In this document: positions 56,993-64,000 of the stretch, piece by piece
How the letters are laid out: each line of letters opens with the position of its first letter
Numbering within the stretch: position 1 is the first letter of the stretch
DNA from: Neurospora tetrasperma FGSC 2508
Lineage: Eukaryota; Ascomycota; Sordariomycetes; Sordariales; Sordariaceae
DNA: 64,000 bases
Direction: 5' to 3'
Assembly (NCBI RefSeq): GCF_000213175.1
Contig: NW_009799102.1
Span: forward strand, 1,917,627-1,981,626
Made by a program: the position numbers and the translations under genes
The notes under the pieces: generated by a model
Database searches by the model: none
What the model saw: the letters and a program-made list of their open reading frames with translations, nothing else
What the model was told of the DNA's origin: nothing

Positions 56993-59240
56993 CTTGGACC
57001 ACCACTATGAGACGGACACTCAAGGGGAAAGGGAGACAGAGACAGCCAGCTCCAAATCATCGCGCCTCAGTGACGCCTCGGGGCTAACACGCCCATCCAT
57101 CGCCATCAATGAAGACCCGACGTCGCCCTCCGCCCCGCTGCCCAGTATCCGCGTTATGCCCACGGACGTAGAGAGGGAATCACAAAAGGTGAGATCGCTC
57201 TATGAATCCAGCGATGGTTGGCTAGATGGCGGGCGGCGCGTCTCGTTCGCTGGCGATCTTCCGCCTCTACCCTCAGAGGGAGACCCATCAGATGTTGTGT
57301 ACGGCTTTCCTTTTGAACCAAGACACAGACCTCACCATGCGCTGCTAACCCGTACCTCTTCTTAGAGACCCTCCCCGATTACATGTTCTGTCCTCGAGCG
57401 ACTGGGCCGCGAGCCACATTGCGCCAACACCGCCCACAGCACCCTGGGTCAGTTCTTCGTCGCTACGGGATGATGCTGCCAGCTATCACCGGCCTGGTGC
57501 TAGGAGATGGGGCGAGCACGAACGCGCCGGCGGGCTAGAAGATTGGGAGAATCTGGATGGAGTTGAAGTTGACCGCTATGGCTTCATCAAGGAGAGGCCA
57601 GCAAGGCGAGAAACCAGCTACAGGCCAGAGACGAGTAGGACAGTCAGGCCAGGATCCAGGTCAAGACACTTCTCACCTAGGAAAAGAAACGTGTTGACGA
57701 AACGGCCCGGTTCGGCTTATTCCTCGTCACCCCTCGGTCAAGGCCTTGTTGGAGGCCCGCCGAGCAGAAAGGTGTCCGCGCGATCCCTACACACTTTTGA
57801 CTCGGCATATTCAAACGCATCACGAAGATCTACACGATCGTCTTTCCGGTCCATCGCCAATCACCTACCACCCAACCGGGACCGGCGATGGATGGACGAG
57901 GCTGGGGATATGCTAGCGTTTCCGGCGGGGGGGTTGACCGACATCCTGGAATACGCGGCCAAGATGACGGGCAAGAAAAGCACCGAAGCCCTGAAGAAGA
58001 AAGAGTTGGAACGGTCCGAAAAGTGGAGGAAAATGGCAAAGGTCATTCAGAGATTCCCGCTGGAAGACGGCGGTGAGGGCCAAGCCGGCCGCGAAAGTCA
58101 AGGCCAAGGTCAAGGTCAAGGCCAAGGCATGAACTTTGAGTTCGACACGAAGAACCCCAAGCTTATCGAGCGCACTTGGAAAGGAATTCCAGATTGCTGG
58201 CGCTCCGCAGCTTGGTTCTCCTTCCTCGCAACAAGTGCAAAGAATGCCAATAGTCCCGAAACTGATGGGGTGCTAATCACAGCGTTTAAGAGGTTGCAGG
58301 ACATCAGTTCACCCGACGACGTGCAGATTGATCTCGACGTTCCCAGGACGGTCAATGGTCACATCATGTTTCGGAAGCGATACCGTGGGGGCCAGCGTCT
58401 ACTGTTCCGCGTTCTACACGCCATTTCACTATATTTCCCCGATACCGGCTATGTCCAAGGAATGGCTCCTCTAGCAGCCACGTTGCTATGCTACTATGAC
58501 GAGGAAAGGTGTTTTATCATGATGGTTCGCCTTTGGAGGTATCGTGGGCTTTCGAGGCTTTATTCGCCAAATTTCGAAGGGCTCCTTTCCACCCTAGACG
58601 ACTTTGAGAAACATTGGCTTGCGGGAAAGGACGTTGCTTCCAAACTTGTACGTTTTTAAGCTTCAGAACGCTTGCGGTTTTTTTTTTTTTTTTTTTTTTT
58701 CCTTCTTCTTTTCTCCTGGCGCTGTGCTAACGAATCATTGTCTTGTAGACTGAATTAGCCATTGATCCGACGGCATATGGGACAAGGTGGTATCTTACAC
58801 TATTCAACCTGTCAATACCATTTGCTGCTCAGCTCCGTGTCTGGGATATCTTTATGCTCCTGGGAGAATGCCCGCCTGAAGGGGAATTGGGCCCTCAGGT
58901 TTCCGCAAGAGACTCCGGAGAGGTGACACCACACTTACAACACGCCGATACTCAGCAAACATCCAAGACTAATAAGGAGAAAAGCTTCCTGGCAAAGTTG
59001 AGCGAGCGTAGGAGTAAACGACATCTAAACCAAACAGCTGCAGAAGTGCCGCGAGGTCTTGATATCCTCCACGCTACGAGTGCTGCGCTGATTCACGCCA
59101 TGAGGGACGTGTTGCTGGATGCGGATTTTGAAAACGCAATGAAAACACTTACATCGTGGATCCCAGTTAAGGATGAGGACCTACTAATGAAGGTAGCACG
59201 AACAGAGTGGAGGGCACATCAGAAAAAAAGGGACAGATGA
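55581..59240 (+). CDS. TBC-domain Rab GTPase-activating protein
   Basis: Exons 55581-57298, 57366-58647 and 58749-59240 close in phase and give 1163 residues. TBC proteins accelerate GTP hydrolysis by Rab GTPases. The first ~570 residues are disordered, Ser/Pro/Ala/Arg-rich, with two poly-Ala runs (GCA repeats at 56886-56908 and 56961-56992). After intron 1 comes WENLDGVEVDRYGFIKE, often found before fungal TBC domains. The TBC domain starts near residue 780: RTWKGIPDCWRSAAWF, IDLDVPRT (arginine finger), YVQGM (glutamine finger), CYYDEERCFIMM, YGTRWYLTLF..PFAAQLRVWDIF. Both catalytic fingers are present, so it should be active. WRSAAW replaces the usual R-G-x-x-W. The target Rab is unknown. 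The exact start is uncertain because the N-terminal part has no conserved landmark. Confidence 0.85.
56886..56992 (+). repeat. Two (GCA)n microsatellites encoding poly-Ala in the TBC gene
   Basis: Runs at about 56886-56908 and 56961-56992, separated by Pro/Thr-rich ACC/CCA repeats. In the other frames they read poly-Gln and poly-Ser. Confidence 0.9.
58678..58700. repeat. Poly-T tract inside TBC-gene intron 2
   Basis: Twenty-three T followed by a C/T-rich stretch in the 101-bp intron 58648-58748. Length changes here would alter intron size but not the protein. Confidence 0.85.
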
Positions 59241-60320
59241 GCGGACAGACGGATGAGATGAGTCGGCCGGGCTTAACGTCCTTCAGATACGAACGAGTTT
59301 GGGTTCTAAGTTTTGGATCGGGTACGGGTGCTGTTTGTTTTGGGCAAAGCCGCTGATAAGGTGACGGGCTGGACGGGCATGCAGAGTGATCAGGAGGGGG
59401 GTTCTATGCGCGGTCTCTCTGCCACCTTCACTCGTTTACCTTTTGCCCTCTGCGTTATTATCTTTTCTTTCCTCTGGCGCTGCTGTTATACCCTTTGTTC
59501 AGCTTCGATGTTGCTCTCTTTGCGCTTCCGGATAGATACCCTTCATGTTCGGTTTTTCGGCTACTTTTTTTATTTGTTTTTGGATACTGGGATTCGTCTT
59601 TCCGGTTTTGGTTGAAACCGACCGCAAGTATATTTTGACTCACTAATCCGGCCCGAGTTCATTGCTTTAGTTTTAGTCTGGATCGAGAACTCTATGGGAC
59701 GTTCGTTCTTCATTCTCTATCACTATACGTTTCTCTTAATACCTGTTCCCCAATGCTGCTGCTGGTCTCACATATTGGTTCCCGACGCCATTGTATGTTT
59801 TGCTGTTTCATCCCTTGTCACTTATTTCAATGATGCCTTCACAATTTCGACTTGCGGGATCTGACGACGAGAAGGACGCCAAATGATATGAAACCAGTGA
59901 CAAGGTGCAACAAGGACTACTCTTCTCAATTCCAGCTACCCTGAATACGTACTGGTTTGTCTAGTCTTCTTCGGTGGTCACTTGCAACGGTAACAGGTGC
60001 TACACCATTTTATGTGCATTTCCCAAATCCGACAGCACGGCGCTGTAAGATTTACACTCAACGACCTAATGATCTTTGAGATGGAACCAATTCCTACCAT
60101 AGATGCCTAAAATCGACGGCTAGCATGCGGGGCCAAGTATGCCTGTCCCATTGTAGCACATGATCTATTTGGACATTCGTAGACGAAGTCACTGAACTGA
60201 AACAACGTTCTGTTCTTTGCAGGCTCCTTGATGCCCCTATCAATTTGCCACCAGCACACCATCTTCTTTCTACACCCTTCTTCCCCTTTCTGTGTTGACT
60301 TCCGCTGGAGGTACACAAAG

Positions 60321-60328
60321 GAGAGAGA

Positions 60329-60376
<48 letters not shown>
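60321..60376. repeat. (GA)n microsatellite
   Basis: About 56 bases of nearly perfect GA dinucleotides. Confidence 0.95.
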
Positions 60377-60381
<5 letters not shown>

Positions 60382-61254
60382 GGAGGGGGGGAGGCTTGAA
60401 AGACTAGGCAGTGTTTAAGAATTCAAGTTACCTAGTAGTGTTTGTGACAATACTAGATGAAGGCCTTTCTCGCGAATATCTCCTAGCCACTTGCTGCATC
60501 AGAGTCACCACGATAGTGATAGACAACGTCCTCGAAAAGTTTCCAAGTTTTGAAGTCGGCAGCGGTATCCGTCACAGTTATTACGACACCCGCTTCTTCA
60601 ACCCCAAGCATTTTCTCTTCCCCGAAGCCAACCCATAGACGCTGGTGGCAATAGCGCCCCTTCATCGACCAGCATTGACTACTCACCATATACCAACCCC
60701 TTCCCTCACTCTCCTTCACTATCACTACGGGCCCTTTCATTTCACCCCATTCACCAGAACCATTCTTTTCACCCTTTGTTATCGAAATGCTCCTCTTCCT
60801 CATTATTGCTCTCTTCCTCTTTGGATGACTATAACGGCACCGACATCTGAAATACGCCATCCGCCTGTACGCTTGCGGCCACCGCACCGGGGTTCACGAG
60901 CACCTTTGGGGCAAATGTGCGACTTTGATCTGCGAAACGGGCTGTACGGATTCTGCAACACAGGAAACAACTCTTACTGCGCCATTTCCGAGCTTCGCTT
61001 CGGTTGAAAGAGCTGTCCAACCACCACCGATTACCTCGTCACTCCGCATACGATTCCTTCGCTTGTGAATGCCATGAAAAGCGCTGGGGTTGGATGAAGA
61101 GAAGGAGGAGTAGGGAAGAACGAAAGAGAAAACTATCCATCTGAGTAACAGCAACAAAATATTACACCTAGAATAGACAACATCATCGGGATGAGTAATT
61201 GGTGGGATAGTGTTGATTTGTGTATCGGTGTTGACGACGAGATGTATGGATGAA

Positions 61255-61255
<1 letters not shown>

Positions 61256-61285
<30 letters not shown>
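61256..61285. repeat. Poly-A homopolymer (30 bases)
   Basis: Thirty A in a row. No adjacent retroposed sequence or target-site duplication is evident, so a simple-repeat origin is the default. Confidence 0.9.
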
Positions 61286-61288
<3 letters not shown>

Positions 61289-63307
61289 AAATACCAAGAA
61301 GAAACAGAGAGAAGGGGAGAAGGGAGGAAAACGAGGGGTTACGACCAGGGCTGAGGACGGGGCAGGCCGTGGTGAAAAGAGACAGCAGGATCAAGGCGGA
61401 GGCAAAGGCGGATGGAGGAAGGGGTTTGGCTACTTCCATCACCTTTTGTCTCTGTTACCATCATCACTCAGCAGCAGACACAAGGCCTATCATCTCACAC
61501 CAACACCACCAGAGTCACTCGGAAAAAAACTAAAAAGTAAAAAAAAAACCCTGTACAAGGACAACCCGGACGAGGTTGGGTCCGGAGTTCGTCTTCTACA
61601 TGCTTCTCCTCCTGGCCTTCCTCTCAGTTGTCATCATTGCCAGCTACAGCAACGGCAAGGGCTATCTCTGGATTCTCGCTGTCTTCATCCACGCGAGAGC
61701 TTGGCTCTTAAACCCCCTCTCGCCTACTATATGAGGAGTGTGAGTTCATCCATCTTTACAGGTAGATAGATGGCTGCGACGATACCGTCTGAATTTTCGT
61801 TCACCAGTATGAATGCCTAATAGTTAGAGAGCACAACCACAGCCCAGTGGTTATAGTGACCGAAACTTGAAGCCTTGTTTCAGCTACTTCTATCTGTATC
61901 TTTGGGGATATGGGGCCACCAGCTTGGGTGATGCTCGCTTACCTAGAGATATGTAGGTTGTGAAGCTTATATTTTCCATGCTGTTTTGCTGCGATACATT
62001 GACGCAAGATGCAAAACAACGACGGTATAGAGTTATGCTAAGCTAGATATTGACGAAGAAATAATTTTGTCCCATATAATCATTTTTTGCTTACACTTTC
62101 TCCTTTTGTCGAGGGAGTGTATATTTAACACAAATCAGTGACTATACAACACAACAACGGTGTATGTGTCCTAATAAGACAGAGACTGCACCTAAACTGC
62201 ACGTCTTAAAGCGGAAGATAGGGAATAAGGGCCGGTGGTAAAGTAACCAGCAAGGAGCTAATACATTTCTGTAGTTTTGCTTCCATTCGCGTAGAGAGAA
62301 GGAAAAACAACCGGTGTCTTGTACGCGTTCCTCAAAGATCACAGTTACCTCGAGGCAAACGTGCCGCCCCGTTTCCGCGGTCGCGTGCAGGAGCGCGGTT
62401 ATTTCAACGAGACGGACGAGACAGCAATACCGTTAAGGAAGATGATCTCGCTTCCGCCGTTTTCGTGGCGAACATGAGAGCCCAAATCCAGACTCAAGAG
62501 CTTGTTTACCCGGATAAATGTCCTCCACTACCCAACAGAGCTCAGCTGGGTGAATTTGCAATTTCTTCATTAGGACATAAACATCAAGCGAGCCGCAAGG
62601 CAAGGCAACCTCGCAAGTACTAGCGAGGTATGGCCATGCTCCGACGGTAGATGGTAAGAGACCGGTGTGCTGTTTTGTTGGTTTGCCCTGGATGTGGACT
62701 TGAACAGCTGTTTCTGCCTGTCGGTGAGCCTCAACCCGGCTTGTAACTGGATCTTGATTCGGAATCTGCGCACATGTTTACCCGCTCATGATTAATTGAA
62801 AATGACTCAGATATGTCCATGAACAGGCTACAATCAGTGAAACTGGCCGTGATCATGACGGCCGCAGTCAAACTCTTCCCTGATCCGAGAAAGAGAGCGA
62901 TCGGACTCGCATCCATGCTAAGCAAAGTAGATGACTGACACCCGTGACAATTTTCCCTAATAAACTCCTGTGCTCTTACACCGTTCTTGGGCGAGACTCT
63001 TCGCCACAGACGTGGTGAGCAACGTTAGACAGCGGCAACGGATGGAAAGCGGGAAGCGGAAGACGAGGAATGGCTGGAAATTGGGCCTAGCCTTCTTCGT
63101 CTTGTAGTCGTGCAATATGGGCCGTAAGGGCATACATTCCTCGCGCCCAAATTACGCTACATGATGCTCCTAACCTGGGAGATCGACCTCTAGGTACAGG
63201 AGCTGGCTCTTCTGCCTGAAACTGGGTAGAACCTAGACACGATTTGGGTTATCCTTCCATTCCACTTCGTCGTTTGGCTCTCGGACCTTGTAGGTGGCTC
63301 AACTGCA

Positions 63308-63925
63308 TCATGTCATACCTGTCACGCCCACGCTACCACTGTAGACATGGAAGACGGCGACATGTGATCCCTGGACAGCCTGAGGTTTGAGGTTAAACCG
63401 GGCTGTCTGTCCCTGTTTGTCATTGGTGAAGTGACACATTGCTCCGGGATCAAGATCCGGTTCCCGCAATCCCGGGCTCGGAGCCGAAAGAGAGGGGGGG
63501 GGGGGGGGGGGGGGACAATTCCCTTCTGGAAATAAGCCGTCCGTGTAAGACTTGCCGCGTGTCGTCTTCAGCCGCTTGCCAGGTCCAGATTTGTCTTGGT
63601 CCGCCGCGGGTTCACAGATCAGATCAGTATCACAGGTCACAACATTCCCGGCCCGAGGGGAGAGGGGGGCAACACCAACACGAGACGTCACGGTAACTCT
63701 ACAGATTCTGTACCAAGTAGAGTAAGTGGGGTTCAAGAATGGAACATTGGGTTCGGTGTAGCATAGTTCACCAGAAGTTGTGGTTGTTGTTGTGGTGAAC
63801 GCCGGACCTAGGGTCGCTGCAGTCACTGTCGGTGTCGTCTGTCCCAAATCTACAAAGTCTGGTACCGTCGTGACGAAGTGCCTCGAAGAAGCAGTAGAGG
63901 TAAAGTGGAAGGTGGTATTGATCCA
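63308..63925 (-). CDS. 3' part of an unknown Thr-rich gene (partial, runs off right edge)
   Basis: A frame open from an acceptor-like site (branch TTGAC, then TTTCAG at 63926) down to TGA at 63308; the 5' exons lie outside the window. The visible ~205 residues start WINTTFHFTSTASSRHFVTT, run through a Thr tract and CYTEPNVPFLNPTYSTWYRICRV, then Cys-containing segments (VVTCDTDLICEP). Thr/Ser richness and paired cysteines suggest a secreted or wall protein; this is inference. The frame crosses a 21-base homopolymer (G on the top strand, 63494-63514) read as seven Pro, and the sequence after it is less protein-like. Coding may therefore end earlier through an intron not identified. Confidence 0.4.
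   Translation of the reverse strand, partial: WINTTFHFTSTASSRHFVTTVPDFVDLGQTTPTVTAATLGPAFTTTTTTTSGELCYTEPNVPFLNPTYSTWYRICRVTVTSRVGVAPLSPRAGNVVTCDTDLICEPAADQDKSGPGKRLKTTRGKSYTDGLFPEGNCPPPPPPPSLSAPSPGLREPDLDPGAMCHFTNDKQGQTARFNLKPQAVQGSHVAVFHVYSGSVGVTGMT
63494..63514. repeat. Poly-G homopolymer (21 bases)
   Basis: Twenty-one G on the top strand, within the partial right-edge frame on the minus strand, where it reads as CCC Pro codons. Confidence 0.9.
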
Positions 63926-64000
63926 CTGAAATGATGTGTTTCAAGTCAATATAATATTGGGTGGGAGCGGCGAAGGAAAAAGAACAAAGGGGGAAAAGAC

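Larger units (their letters stand above)
59241..63307. other. 4.1 kb without a firm gene
   Basis: Between the 3' ends of the TBC gene (+) and the right-edge gene (-). Contains a long (GA)n tract (60321-60376) and a 30-A homopolymer (61256-61285). The open frames are low-complexity Ser/Pro/His or antisense to repeats. A non-coding transcript cannot be excluded. No transposon is recognised. Confidence 0.45.

Noticed and set aside
61256-61285. Poly-A run as a possible retroposon tail
   Set aside because: No identifiable LINE or SINE body and no target-site duplication seen; a simple repeat is the simpler reading.

Overview
This window comes from a filamentous ascomycete, almost certainly Neurospora crassa or a very close relative. 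The cytochrome c assembled at 22203-23149 agrees with the N. crassa protein as I remember it, and a Neurospora-type allantoicase gene lies at 47507-48643. Gene structure also fits: short introns (mostly 52-150 bp) with GTRNGT-type donors and CTRAC-type branch sites, and long gene-free stretches rich in microsatellites. I see no transposon, no AT-rich RIP-mutated block, no rRNA gene, no CRISPR array and no convincing intact tRNA.

Layout, left to right: 3' end of an unknown gene (3-827, +); DASH kinetochore subunit Dad3 (+); mitochondrial ribosomal protein uS5m (-); an 80-residue single-pass membrane protein (+); an unknown 554-residue protein (-); arginyl-tRNA-protein transferase Ate1 (-); a Nudix diphosphoinositol-polyphosphate hydrolase (+); a probable Golgi COG complex subunit (-); exosome ring subunit Rrp42 (+); an unnamed mitochondrial inner-membrane protein (-) divergent from cytochrome c (+); the double AAA ATPase Rix7/NVL (-); an SLC25 mitochondrial carrier (-); a small DUF1763/LYR-like protein (-); a 600-residue Cys-rich single-pass surface protein (+); a sugar-transporter-family MFS protein with an unusual long N-terminal tail (-); a 5.1 kb stretch with no firm gene; chitin synthase export chaperone (+); cytochrome b561-type protein (-); allantoicase (+); an ankyrin plus dilute-domain protein (+); a 1163-residue TBC Rab-GAP (+); and at the right edge the 3' part of a Thr-rich unknown gene (-).

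The genes do not form one pathway. Loose themes are mitochondria (uS5m, the unnamed inner-membrane protein, cytochrome c, the SLC25 carrier, the DUF1763 protein), vesicle traffic and cell surface (COG subunit, DIL protein, TBC GAP, chitin synthase chaperone, surface protein), and ribosome/RNA metabolism (Rix7, Rrp42). I found no convincing new multi-gene system. The best leads are single uncharacterised genes: the Cys-rich surface protein, the His-rich-tailed transporter, and the mitochondrial protein sharing a promoter region with cyc-1. Exon joins were worked out by eye from splice consensus, phase and protein continuity; no transcript data were available.
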